Positions 35,176-45,247 of a DNA stretch of 64,000 nucleotides are shown piece after piece. Source of the DNA: Hordeum vulgare subsp. vulgare (Eukaryota > Streptophyta > Magnoliopsida > Poales > Poaceae). A program made the position numbers and the translations under genes. The notes beneath the pieces were generated by a model that saw nothing but the letters and a program-made list of their open reading frames with translations, was not told the origin of the DNA and made no database searches. Position 1 is the first letter of the stretch, and every line of letters begins with the position of its first letter. The stretch lies in the NCBI RefSeq assembly GCF_904849725.1, contig NC_058520.1:398921993-398985992 (forward strand), in the 5' to 3' direction.

Positions 35176-35469
35176 ATGGCAGGAATCTCAAAGAGTAATG
35201 GAAAGTGCACATTTCCGCTAGATCTAAACGTGGTGGATGATGCAGATATAAACTCGGTGGATGATGCAGCGACTGGAAATAACATGACCGTTCAGTCTGA
35301 AGATTTACCTGAACAGAACACACAGGATCTCAAGCCAGCACTGGGGGACAACACATCTTCTAGAAAACCGATGGTTGAAGAAAAGTGGAATAAAGGAGAT
35401 ACACCGCCTACTGATATGTCAGGCGCTCTGTCTCTCTCCCTTGCTTTTCCAGCATCAAAGGAACAATAG
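35176..35469 (+). pseudogene. Exon-like fragment with DLN motif, unidentified
   Basis: A plus-strand frame of 97 codons with natural-looking composition: FPLDLNVVDDADINSVDDA near the start (DLN type, with VDDA repeated), an acidic/Gln middle, then GALSLSLAFPASKEQ and a stop. It could be the C-terminal exon of a nuclear protein, since LDLN and LSLSLA motifs occur in plant repressor-type regulators. I cannot name the family. It is on the opposite strand to most other captured fragments and lies between the two leader repeats. Confidence 0.45.
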
Positions 35470-35521
35470 GCTGGTAAAATGCAACCGGAATCGCAAAGAG
35501 GCCTCAGATTAGCAGTAGGAA

Positions 35522-35882
35522 TTACTCGTTTTCGATTATCCAGTGATGATAGCTCCTTGCGTTTGCATTCCTGATGTCTTGTAAGATGGATCTTCGTAGC
35601 ATCAACCCACTGCACAAGGAGTCTGGTGAAGACACAACTATCTTGTCAATGTGCAAATAGATGGCATCTTTTAGAGTGCATTTTGACGACTTTACATGCT
35701 CCTGTCGGCACACCCATGTTGAGTATTGAATTGCGACGAACTTGAGAGAGTGGATCATGGCTTGTTTTGGTACAGGAAACATACATATATATTCATCTGC
35801 TCTTCCAAACATCGATAGAGATTTGAGCAGAGCTTCAGACTCTGCATTTGAAGTACCATCCAATCTCTGCATGTTAAATAAA
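35522..35882 (-). pseudogene. Exon-like fragment, unidentified
   Basis: Minus-strand frame following a good splice acceptor (AACATGCAG|AGATTGGATGG near 35874). The 117 codons include RLDGTSNAESEALLKSLSMF, DEYICMFPVPKQAMIHSLKF and CTLKDAIYLHIDKI, which read like a real conserved protein. I do not recognise the family. The frame runs out at about 35522 with no clear donor. It lies between the two leader repeats and on the Helitron strand. Confidence 0.45.
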
Positions 35883-36092
35883 TCTCATGTCAGTTTTTGT
35901 CTTTAGCTTGCAACAGTGCGATATACTCTGGGGGAATGGTGGTGTAAACGCCTAAAATTGGCACATAACACTTAACTTTTCTGTTTCCTTAAAATTGCCT
36001 CTGGGATATCTAAATTTACTGATGAAATCGCTAGTTCAGGTAATACCCATTGCAGAAGATAACTCCCTGTCCCAGACTCTTCTGATGGTGAG

Positions 36093-36184
36093 AAGTGAGG
36101 GGAGAGGGAGCAGGACATACCTGACCGCGACGCCGTCCGGTCTGGAACCGTCGTCGCTGTTGTCCCTTCGTTTAGGGTGGAGGA
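36093..36184 (-). repeat. 92-bp leader repeat, copy 2
   Basis: Near-identical to 35007-35098, offset 1086 bp, differing by a few bases around TCGTCGCTGTTGTCCC. On the minus strand it directly follows the sulfate transporter exon and ends with the same GTCAG|GTATGT donor. Confidence 0.8.
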
Positions 36185-36229
36185 GGAGGTCCGTTGAGCG
36201 GCGGGAGGAGGCACGGTGGCGGGGGGAGG

Positions 36230-36336
36230 CGAGGCTGGCGATGGTGAGGCCGGAGAGGAGGTCGAACTTGAACTTGTCGAGGCCGTAGTGGGGCACCCAC
36301 TCTAGCGCGGGCACGAAGTACTTGAGCGAGCCCCAC
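36230..36336 (-). pseudogene. Sulfate transporter (SULTR-like) exon fragment
   Basis: On the minus strand the segment encodes LKYFVPALEWVPHYGLDKFK followed by FDLLSGLTIASLA. This is the well conserved stretch at the start of the first membrane-spanning segment in plant SULTR/SLC26 proton-sulfate symporters (GLTIASL motif). The similarity stops right after IASLA, where SULTR genes commonly have an intron. It is joined on its 5' side to the clathrin-assembly fragment in a different frame and on its 3' side to the 92-bp leader. Only some 35 residues are present, so no transport function is possible. Confidence 0.75.
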
Positions 36337-36910
36337 GCCACGGGAGGGGCGAGCGGGAGCGGCGCGCGGGGGCCCAGGCGATGGAGGCGAAGGCGGCGAG
36401 CTCGGAGACGAGGTGCGGGTTGGGGAGCGCAGTGAGGTACTCGGCGTCGCAGGAGGCGTCCGGCAGGAGGAGGAGGACCTCGAGCAGGCGCGCGGAGAAG
36501 CTGACCCAGGAGGCCGTGGCGAAGGAGCAGCCCAGTGGGAAGGCGGCGAGCGCGAGCGGGTTGCGGCCGGAGGCCGGGTGACGGAGGAGGGCGACGAGGA
36601 GCTGGTCGCGGAGGATGAAGGCGCCACGGGCGAGCAGGACCATGAGCGCCACCAGGCACTTGAGGGCCACGGCGGCGTCGCCGCTGCCGGAGGCGGCGGC
36701 GCGCAGGCGGTCCGTGAACGCCTCCTCGAGCGCCGCGGCGGAGAGGCGCGAGCCGCGGCCGAAGGCGAGGAGCGCGTCCAGGTGGTGCGCGTACAACGGG
36801 GCCGCCGACGGGTGGTGCGCCGTCGCCCGCAGGACCGCACTCTGCGCGTCCGCGCGCGGAGGCCCCCGGGGAGAGGAGCGTCGCCGCGAGCCGCAGGAGC
36901 TTGAGGCCCA
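36337..36910 (-). pseudogene. ANTH-domain clathrin-assembly protein fragment
   Basis: ANTH proteins bind membrane inositol lipids and recruit clathrin during endocytosis. On the minus strand an ATG at 36910 starts MGLKLLRLAATLLSPGASAR. After a frame change near 36850 it continues YAHHLDALLAFGRGSRLSAA, then VALKCLVALMVLLARGAFIL, RDQLLVALLRHPASGRNPLA, WVSFSARLLEVLLLLPDA and ALPNPHLVSELAAFASIAWA. The order and motifs (HHL start, RG.FILRD, NPLALAAFP) fit short single-exon grass clathrin-assembly proteins. The C-terminus is lost at the join with the sulfate transporter fragment near 36336. The frameshift and truncation make it a pseudogene. The 350-codon frame that spans 37088-36036 is mostly a wrong-frame reading of this GC-rich fragment. 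Confidence 0.75.
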
Positions 36911-37186
36911 TGGCGATTGGCGTCGGCGTGCCGCGCGGGGGCGAGCGCCGGCCGAGCGGGGCGAGCGGGAGCGGGAGCAGCGCGCGGGGGCGAGCTGGAG
37001 CGGCGCGGGGCCGGCGGGCGATCGGGGTGAGCGGGGGTTTGCGGGAGCAGTTCCAGAGAGAGATCGATCGGGAGTTTTTGTTAGCCACGAGGAGTTTTCG
37101 TTAGCGACGAAGTTTCGTTAATAACATAATTAGATCATTGATTAAGTGATTAGACGGTTGAGATTGTGATTTGAATCTGTCCTCTC

Positions 37187-37205
37187 GTGCTTTTATTAGT
37201 AGAGA
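37187..37205 (-). other. Helitron 5' terminus, inner
   Basis: Minus strand TCTCTACTAATAAAAGCAC preceded by host-like A (T at 37206), the usual form of grass Helitron 5' ends. Confidence 0.7.
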
Positions 37206-37295
37206 TAAAGATTCGTTAGTTTTGTTAACCAAGATTTTAGAGCATTAATTTAATGATTAGAGGGTTCAGATTTAGATTTGAATCTGCCCTCTCTT

Positions 37296-37315
37296 GCTTT
37301 TTTAATGATAGTAGA
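37296..37315 (-). other. Helitron 5' terminus, outer duplicate
   Basis: Minus strand TCTACTATCATTAAAAAAGC. The inner segments next to both termini are also alike (GAGAGGACAGATTCAAATC against GAGAGGGCAGATTCAAATC), so the 5' end of a Helitron is present twice about 110 bp apart. Confidence 0.6.
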
Positions 37316-37879
37316 TAAGACATTTTGATAGTTTAATTTAAACTGCTAAAACGTTTTACATTTATGAGCAGAGGGAGTAACGGGGTTGCTGGTGTGGAAA
37401 GGCATGGCGGACCATAAACCAGAAATTAGGCTTGAGTCGACGAGTATTCTCCAAACGAGAAAATGTTTTTTCCTGCGGTATTTTCCTCTAAGCTTGTTTT
37501 ATCTTACATTTTATGTTTCTTTTTTCGAAAAAGCTTGAGAACGGCCGGCTGATCCGGCATGGGCGTCCGCCGTCTTCAATGTGTGGTGTGTGTCTTGTGT
37601 ATGGCCTGTGCATCATCGTATTATTTTAAACTACAACTTATAAAAAAAATTATAATAAAAGTCTTTCCGCAATAATACATATGTTGTAAAAAATGAGACA
37701 CAAAAAAAAGTTGTGCAACAGACCTATATTGCAAAAAAAATGCAAGAAAACATATATTGCAAAAATAGAATCTGTAGCACAGCCTTTGTTGTAAATGTTT
37801 TGCCACTTCAATTGATGTACTCGCAACTCCCAAGTTTAACTCAAATATGATCGGCCCTTCTTATTAATTACTTCCCCCT
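37316..37879. other. Unassigned DNA between Helitron and LINE
   Basis: No gene. AACGTTTTACATTTATGAGC followed by AGAGGGAGTA (about 37350-37380) looks like the right half of a Stowaway-type MITE. Bases 37620-37830 are A-rich with TTGCAAAAA and TTGTAAA words. Nothing else recognised. Confidence 0.35.
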
Positions 37880-39518
37880 TGTCTTCATCGCTTTTGTCTC
37901 CAATGGATAGCACAAAATTTACACTTTGTCGTTGGAACATTCGTGGTCTAGGCCAAGTCCAAAAATGTAACCATGTTCTGGATGAACTTATTTTCTTTAA
38001 ACCCCATGCTTGTTTCCTTCAAGAAACAAAACTAAATGCCCCTCATTCTATAAGGCCCTGTTTGATAACAAAGTAGTAAAAAAACTAAAGTATTAAAAAC
38101 TGCAGTAATTTTACGTGTAGATAGAAAATACCATGGTTTTAATGTAACAACATTTTTTGCAGTATTTACAATGTAGAGAAACTGTTTGATTACGCCACAT
38201 ATTACTGCAGTTTAGATCGAGCAAGTACACGGAAAGAAGATAACGACGTCCCACCCCTTCTTTTCGCCTTCTCTGTTTTTTAAAAAGAGGTCTGGGGTTC
38301 TTTTTTTTATGCAGAGAAAAAATCACAGTTTTTTCAATACTGCAGTTTTAAAATCACAATTCTTAGAGGCAACCAAACACCTCATTGTAAATAAAACTAT
38401 GATAATCTCCAAAACTGCAGTATTCTAAAAATACTACGAAAATTCTTTGTTATCAAACAGGGCCTAAAACTCAAGTCCATTATTCCAAGACAGCTAGACC
38501 TCGCCTTCCACAAGGACGCAATTGGTTCATTTGGTGGCCTTCTTGCAGCTCTATCGTCTAAACACTTCACCAATATATCGCATGCATAATCTTGCTTCTT
38601 CCACTCTATCACCCTACACTCTCTAGTCCCCCCCCTACCGCTTCTTGTCACTAATGTTTATGTCCCCACTAACCACTCCCTCAAAAAAACTTCCTCAATG
38701 AGTTAGCAGCCGATGTGCCATACCCAAACTTTCTCTTGTTGGTATGCAGGGATTTTAACCTAATGAGGTTTCCCACGATAAGTAATGACTCTTTCTGTGA
38801 GACCAAAGGTGATATTTTCAACCTTCGTATTAATAATCTTGCCCTCATTGAGCTCCCCCTTCTCAGTCGTCGGTTTACTTGGCCAAACAAGTGAGACAAA
38901 CCAACTCTGGAACACCTTGATCGGGTATCCGTTAAGGATGTGTGTGATCAAATTTTTCCGGACTCCTCTGTTTCAAGCTTAACCCATTTTGTCTCACACA
39001 GCATCCCTCTAATCATCTCTTTAAGCACTACAATTCCATGTCCCACGCTTTTTAGATTCGAACTAGGTTTGGCCCAAACCTCGGTTGCGCCTCCGCTTGG
39101 GCCTCGGGCCCCCAACAAACGAACGCGTTGCTCCCTCTAATTCGCGCTCTTAAAATATGTCGCTTCGCTCTCAAGTCTTGGCGTAAACAAACTATAGATA
39201 TCAACTCACGTGAATCAAACTGTAAAGTTCTTATTCATCTCCTAGATACCATCGAAGAAGGATGTTTTTTCTCTCTCCTTGAGCTTGCCCTTAGACGAGT
39301 TATCATTAAACTGCTTCGCTACACTGTTCGTGGAAAGATGATTTATTGGTGCCTCCAGTCAAAAATTAAAATGTCCATCGATGGAGATGAAAATTCTCGT
39401 TACTTCCATGCTTCGGCCTCTCAACGTCACCAACACAACAAGATACACTTCATTACCCATAATAACCAGGTGTTCACGACTCATGAGGCTAAAAGTCAGA
39501 TACCCACCTCAATCTACT
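37880..39518 (+). pseudogene. LINE ORF2, endonuclease part (interrupted by MITE)
   Basis: The AP-type endonuclease of LINEs nicks target DNA for reverse transcription. The start MDSTKFTLCRWNIRGLGQVQ and the LQETKL motif (catalytic Glu) are before the MITE. After it follow LDLAFHKDAIGSFGGLLAAL, a frame with CRDFNLMRF where the usual GDFN motif has Arg for Gly, then RRFTWPNK and LEHLDRV. The final part before the solo LTR is GDENSRYFHASASQRHQHNK, the linker preceding RT. Several stops and frameshifts (for example near 38588 and 38700) make it inactive. The start codon at 37902 fits other L1 ORF2 starts. Confidence 0.82.
38054..38464. mobile_element. Tourist-type (PIF/Harbinger) MITE, TSD TAA
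   Basis: GGCCCTGTTTGATAACAAAG at the left is the exact inverse of CTTTGTTATCAAACAGGGCC at the right, flanked by TAA at 38051-38053 and 38465-38467. The 3-bp TAA duplicate and GGCC...TTTG ends are those of Tourist MITEs. It is 411 bp, with further internal inverted similarity (AAACTGCAG near both ends), and no coding capacity. Confidence 0.9.
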
Positions 39519-41264
39519 TGTAGTTCCCCAGATGTAAACCTTGCCATATTTGAAACCTATTGCATGTGGGTCCACCTTGTCAGTGATTTGATGTATCCAA
39601 TTGTGCCATGACCTCATGTGGTGTCCCTTGTATTTTCCTTCCTTCCCATGTATGCATGCATAGCATATCATTGCATGTTCTTGTCTTGTGTTGTTGCCAT
39701 ATGATCTTAGCATTTCATGTGGTGGTGGTGATCTTGTGGTTGCACCTTGTGATGCCTTGTGATGATGTGCATGTGATGTATAGTTTATGTGGGGTGTGCA
39801 TGTGATAGTATATGCTTAGGTTTCAAAACCATCTCCACCCCTCCTCTCTATTTCTCCTATGTCAAGATTCTCTTCTCCCTTCCCTCTTTTAAAAATGCCC
39901 ATGTATTAGTGTATTTTGTGGAGGATGCCAAGATGTGTTTTTGCTGTTTTGTATCTTAGTTTTAAGGGTGCAAATAAATCCAAAACAGTAAATAAATTGC
40001 TGTTTTTCATTTAATCAAATTGCTCCAAATATTTCTTTTCTATTTTATTCAAATAGGTCATATTTTTATATGACCAGGGGGTATTTCCTTTGGAATTTAT
40101 CCCAGTAGTTTGCCTTGTGTCTTTTTCCTTTCTGTGTTGTTTTCTAAAATAGAAAACCCCCCAGCAATTTATTTCTTTCCCCTGGCGTAGCATGGGCCTT
40201 CCCCCTTCGGTGTGGCCCATGTCCCTCCCTGTCCAGCGAGAGCCCAGCTCACTCCTTCTCTTCCACCTGACGCCGTTCCCTCCCAGTGCCTCCTTTCCGT
40301 CAGTACCCGTGAGAGAGGAAGTTGACGCCGTGCACGAACGTCGAGGTCCCCCCCATATAACCTGGGCGTCCGAGCCCCCCTCGGCCTAGGGTTCCTCTCC
40401 ATCCCTCCTGCCGCCGCCACCTCTCCTCTCCCCCATCTCCATCTCTCTTCTTCCTCCTTTCCTGGTAAGTATCTGTAGGGTAGCAGAGAGAACAGAGAGC
40501 TCCACGCCGCGTCTACCCCGCCATCGACGACGATCCGCGCCATCCGCCATGTCCAGGAGCTCGGGCCTCGAGCCCGCGCTCCATTCCCATCATCGGTAGG
40601 GTCGGGAAGCGTCCACACCGACGAGCTTGACCTCGTCAACGGCGCGCCCGCGGTGCTCCTTCCCCTACCTCGGTTCTGCAGATCAGGGCGTCCTCGTCGC
40701 CTCCGGCCGGGCCCTCTTCTCCGATCGGCTCTCCCTCCTTCCTCAAGGTGAGGTTCAACCTCCCCTTCCTCCTAGATCGGTCGGATCCGTCATGTGTTCG
40801 CCGTGTCTTCCGTCTGGTGCAGTTCCTTCAGGTCCAGTAGGTTGTCGCCGGCTAGCTAGGCTTAGCGCGCTAGATGTAGTAGCAGCAGGGCTTCTCCCCC
40901 TCGTAGTAGCAGTGCCGAGGCTGTGTGGTTCCCCCTTGCCGTCGGTGAGCCGTGGTGGACCAGCACCACGTTTCTCTATCGCCGTAATCTTCTCCCGTAG
41001 CGCAGCAGTAGCCCGCTGTAGTTTGCGTGTTCCTCTCTGTCGTTGTGCATGTGTGTAGCAGTAGCAGGGCAACCTTCCCCCGCCCCTCCCCGCGTAGCCG
41101 TCGAGCAGCAGCAGCAGGCGCTGTCCTTTTGTGGAGCAGCAGCAGTGGCTCTACCCAGCGACCCTGTCATCGGCGAGCAGCAGAGCACGCGCAGGTGCAA
41201 AGCAAGTCCGTTGAGGTGCTAACCTACCTTGGTTTAGCCCTCCTCTCTGTCAGTAGCAGTAGCG

Positions 41265-41319
41265 TAGCGCAGTGGTTGGCGTCCTGGGGTTGTACCTGAG
41301 AGATGCAGGGATCGAATCC
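41265..41319 (+). other. tRNA-like (A/B box) module 1 in LTR copy B
   Basis: TAGCGCAGTGG (41265-41275) matches the pol III A box and GGATCGAATCC (41309-41319) the B box, with a GGG/CCC T-arm stem around the latter and normal spacing. A T-run (CCCCCTTTTG) follows about 15 bases later. No full cloverleaf, so not a tRNA gene. It looks like a tRNA-derived piece. Confidence 0.5.
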
Positions 41320-41409
41320 CAGATGGTGCTCCCCCTTTTGTTGTTTATTTTCCTGTTTGCTAGTAGTTTAGCTGCAACAGAGGGACATCTCTGTAAGCCC
41401 CCCTTCTCT

Positions 41410-41497
41410 GTCGAATTCAGTGGCAACAGGGTGGTAAGGGAAGCAGAGCATGTCCAGGGGATCTTGGGTTCGAAACCCAGCTCCACCCTTTTTTTGT
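41410..41497 (+). other. tRNA-like module 2 in LTR copy B
   Basis: TGGCAACAGGGTGG (about 41413) is A-box-like, and TTGGGTTCGAAACCCAG (41464-41479) is a B box with a perfect 5-bp T-arm, one pair being a wobble. It is followed by CTCCACCCTTTTTTT, a strong pol III stop. It matches the module at 1870-1924 in copy A. Confidence 0.5.
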
Positions 41498-44400
41498 ACT
41501 TCCTTTGCTTTATTTCCTGTTTTAGCTTGATGGTTTAAGGCTGGTTTGAAGATCAGATGTTGTAGTATTTTTTTTGTTAAGATCTAAACAGTATGTGTTG
41601 CTTGATGAACTAGCTAACTTGTAGTTTCATGAGCTTGTGTAGGTGATGTAGTTTGTGTATGTGAGTAGCTTCCATGTTTAGGAGTTTACTTGTGTACATA
41701 TGTTCTAGTGGATAAGAGTGCAGGATGTAGGTGTGATGTGGTGGTGTCCTTGTGCAAGCATGTGTATGTGTGTGAAGGGTTCCCCCCCCTCACCACATAT
41801 CATGTGTGAGTGTGTCCTAACTAGTGTGTGTATGTGATCTTGTGAGAGGTATGTGTGTGTGTGCTCTAGAGGGAGTGCATGTAGGTGCATATGCTAGTAT
41901 GATCTTGAGCTTGCAAGCATAGCTATTTGTTGTGTGTGATGCACTAGAGTTTCGTATGAAAATGTATCTTATGAGGGTTATGATGTGTGTATGTTTGCCA
42001 TGTGGTGCAAGCTATGTTTAGCATGTGTAGGTAGATGTGTTGATCTTGAGCTTGATGTGCTTGTGTGTGAAGTGGAGTAGATGTGTGTGTGAGAGGCACT
42101 CCACCTTTGCAAACAAGCTTTGCACCTCCACATGACCATATGTGAGAGGGCATGGTATGTTGTTTGTGTGGATAGCTTGGTAGTAGTGTTTATGAAGTTG
42201 ATGTGCATGACACAACCATGGGGTTCAAACCCCCATGTCATTTTGTCATTGTGCACATGAGCTCAACCTTTGTGGTTGTTGATAGAGTGGGACTACATGA
42301 AATAATGCCCTATTCACTAGGAATGATTTGGAGTAGTTTCCTCTTCCTTAATTTGTGGTCACTTGTTCCAAGTAAGTGCCCACATATTATATATGATTTT
42401 GGGGTAGAATCTTCCAAGGAATCCAGTGGTGAAGTTAGTTTTGCCATTGGGATACTTTATGGAGTTGACATATTCAGATTTGTTGCAAGTTTGCTCTTTG
42501 ATTCCATGGAATAGGTGGAGCCCAAGGGCATGAGCTTTTGTGTGATAGTAGTAGGGGTTTTGCTCTACACCATAGTGGTGTCATTTATCACTTGGTGTTA
42601 TTTGTGTGCAAACTATGCCTAGACAAAGTGGGCATGTGGCTGAAAATTCCAGTTTAGTGAAATCTGGAATTTCACTAAGTCTGGGAATCTGGAAACATTT
42701 TCTTCTCCTGTAGATGATGTTGTGCTGGTCATTTTGTTGTGAACTAGCCTTAGTTCAGTGCTAGGAATTTGGACCTGATATGTTTGTGAAGCTCCCTGTC
42801 AAATTTCATATCATTTGGAGTCTTGTAGGTTATGTTTTGGTTGCTGTCAAAAAGCTTCAGAACTAAGACAGAAAGTCAGGTGCAGGAATTTTCACCAAGT
42901 CCCTGAGATCTGACGGTTTTGGGAAAGTTTGCAGCCTTGTATCTTCTTGTGTGTAATTCCTTTTGCTGTGATTCTTGCTGGTTCTTGTAGTGTTCTTGGT
43001 TGGCTACAGCCACATATATTATTTGTCATATTTGGAGGGCTGTAGCTATGTTGCATGTAGCTCACAAAGAGCTAAGATTCAGATTATGGCAGATTGTGTA
43101 GTATAGTCATTTTGATGATTGTGTGTGCTTAGTTGATGTTGTCGTGTTCTTCCTTGCTCCAATCCATTCATGTTGGGTTGTTATATGTCTTGGCAACCTG
43201 GGAGTTCCAGATTTATGCCATTTGAGTGTGTGGTGTAGATTTTGACACGTAGGACTTCATATCTTGTTCCGTTGATTCCCGTTGATCCGTAGCTCCGATT
43301 GTAATGTTATTTATATGGTTTTGCATCGTTTTCACGAGACGCATCTGATCATGTCATCCTAATGTATGTCAAAATAGCTTAGTGTACAGTTCTGTACAGA
43401 AACTTATAGTAGATCCTTTTGCTTGTGCTAGTGATAGAAATAGTGATGCATGCTCATTTTTTAGCTCATGCATCATGTGCTTGTTGCATCTTGTGGTGCG
43501 GCTGTTCATGGGTTGTTATTCTTATGTTGGGTAGCACCGGGATCGGAGAACGAATACGTGGAGTCTGGAGAGTACGTGCAGGATGAACCAGAACCATTCC
43601 AAGGTGAGGATATCACACGCAAGATGATATGACCTTGATTCCATCTCTAGACTTGTTACGCTAGTTTGCCTTTCCATGTCATATTGCTCGCTGCCTACCA
43701 CTGAATTAAATTTCCTCTTGATATGCCATGAACCCAACCACTAATCCCTTCCTAGCGAAACTTGTGTGGCTAAGTAGGCTTTGCTCAGCTACTAATGTTA
43801 GCGTTGCTAGATGCAGGTGTTTTGACTCATGTGATAACATGAGCTTGATATCATTATCTTAAATTCTGTTATTTATTTAATGCACCTATATACTTGGTAA
43901 ATGATGGAAGGCCTAGCCTTTTGCCGGGTGCTTTGTTCCGTTATTGCCGCCTTACTTACCGGTTACCGGTGTTTGATTCCATAATGATCGCTCCTAACAC
44001 GTTCGGGGTTGTTATGGGGACCCCCTCGATAAATCACGTAGTGCTAAGGCTTGTCCGGCAGGACCCAACATTGGTGTTAATTTGCTAATCACTTAATAAT
44101 AAACTGCATAGGGAATAGCTACCCCGAGGATTTTAATCAACAACCCGGGCCAGTGCTCCTCATGAGTGTTGGTCCAAACTAGAGTCGTGTGCGGGGCCAA
44201 CCTGGGGCAACTCGGGAGATGTCTATCAGGCCACCGTACGCTGTGCTCATCCGGCGTGTCCTGAGACTGAGATACGCGGCTCCTATCGGGGTCGTCGACA
44301 CGTCGGGAGGTCCTGCTATCCTTGCCTTACCTTAGCGGTATATCTTGCGTATAGGAATCCCAGTGAAGCTTTGGTTTCCCCCAGAGTTGAGGTTTTCCTC

Positions 44401-45247
44401 TAAGGAATCCGACGAGATCACGAGATTCGTGATAGTGGATGCCTTTGCGGCCTGTGTACGTTTGTGATGGACTAGTTGGAGCACCCCTGCAGGGTTTAAT
44501 CTTTCGGAAAGCCGTGCCCGCGGTTATGTGGCAACTTGGAATATTTTGTTAACATCCGGTATTAGAGAACTATTAACATAAGCTAATGAAATTGCCAACT
44601 GTGTGCGTAACCATGACTGTCCCCCTCGAAGATCTCTCTTCGATCAGGAACACGGTGGGGTTATGAATGCCGTAGGTAGGTGTTCAGGATCACTTAGTGA
44701 TCAAGTAATCACGACCGCTAGTGTAGACCACCTTCATAATTGCTTTACGTAAGTTAGCCACTAAATCCAGCTTAGGATGCTGCAGCCTTATACACTTCAC
44801 CCTTACCCTACCTAATAACATGACTAGTTCTGGCACCAAGGTCTTAGATTGCTGAGTCCCCGTGGCTCACGGATTCCTCCGAAACTCCCAATAGGTACAG
44901 GTACCCCAGAGACAGATGATCCTGACGGCACTCAGCTGGCATGGCAGTACGACGAGGAGACAGACCGCCTCTACGTGAACTATCCAGAGGACTGAGGCGT
45001 GGTCGTGATCGTGGGCCTGCAGGCACGGTAGCATAGCATTTCCATGTTTTGTAGTCCGTAGCAGAACTACCTTGATTGTATCTGTGATGTACTCTGAGTT
45101 ATTAATGAGAAGACAATTGAATCCCGGATTGTCTACTTTTATTGTTATTTGTGTTGTGTTATCTGCTTGCGAAACGGTTAGATGCGCTTCTTTCCTATTC
45201 GGGGCCTCGACCCCCAGATCGGAAAGGACCGCATCTTGGTCGTTACA

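Larger units (their letters stand above)
31383..37205 (-). mobile_element. Candidate inner Helitron (gene-fragment-carrying part)
   Basis: ACTATACACGGGCACGTGCG at 31382 resembles the left edge at 24040 (A, CTAG-like, then a GCACGTGC hairpin) but reads CTAT instead of CTAG. Together with the good 5' end at 37205 it would delimit a 5.8-kb Helitron containing the pyrophosphorylase, sulfate transporter and clathrin-assembly fragments. The 3' motif is imperfect, so this boundary is tentative. Confidence 0.4.
24041..37315 (-). mobile_element. Helitron block carrying captured gene fragments (composite)
   Basis: The left edge reads A|CTAG at 24040-24044 followed by the palindromic GCACGTGCAATGCACGTC. 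On the minus strand this is a Helitron 3' end: hairpin, then CTAG, then host T. The right edge has two Helitron 5'-like ends on the minus strand: TCTCTACTAATAAAAGC at 37205, preceded by A, and TCTACTATCATTAAAAAAGC at 37315. There is no TSD, as expected for A/T-target Helitrons. Inside are exons of at least three different plant genes, most on the minus strand. No Rep/helicase is visible, so it is non-autonomous. A second 3'-like end at 31383 means it may be two nested elements, so the extent is less certain than the class. Confidence 0.65.
39519..45247 (+). mobile_element. 5.7-kb solo LTR, Sukkula-like (copy B), TSD CTACT
   Basis: The 5729-bp unit starts TGTAGTTCCCC and ends GGTCGTTACA, with TGTA/TACA inverted termini and a perfect 5-bp TSD CTACT at 39514-39518 and 45248-45252. 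The start sequence does not recur, so only one LTR is present. The right 3.8 kb matches copy A (1809-5551). The 3' end GACCGCATCTTGGTCGTTACA recalls the barley LARD Sukkula, known for LTRs near 5 kb (from memory, unverified). It contains a GC-rich block (40160-41230) that reads like a promoter/leader, two tRNA-like modules, and TG-rich stretches (41640-42260). It is inserted in LINE ORF2. No protein is encoded. Confidence 0.9.

Noticed and set aside
36036..37088. 350-codon minus-strand open frame
   Set aside because: Most of it is a wrong-frame, Pro/Arg-rich reading of a GC-rich ANTH fragment. Only its ends coincide with real captured sequence.
40169..41299. GC-rich open frames that could be a host gene first exon
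   Set aside because: They lie inside the solo LTR with defined ends and TSD. No conserved protein is seen.
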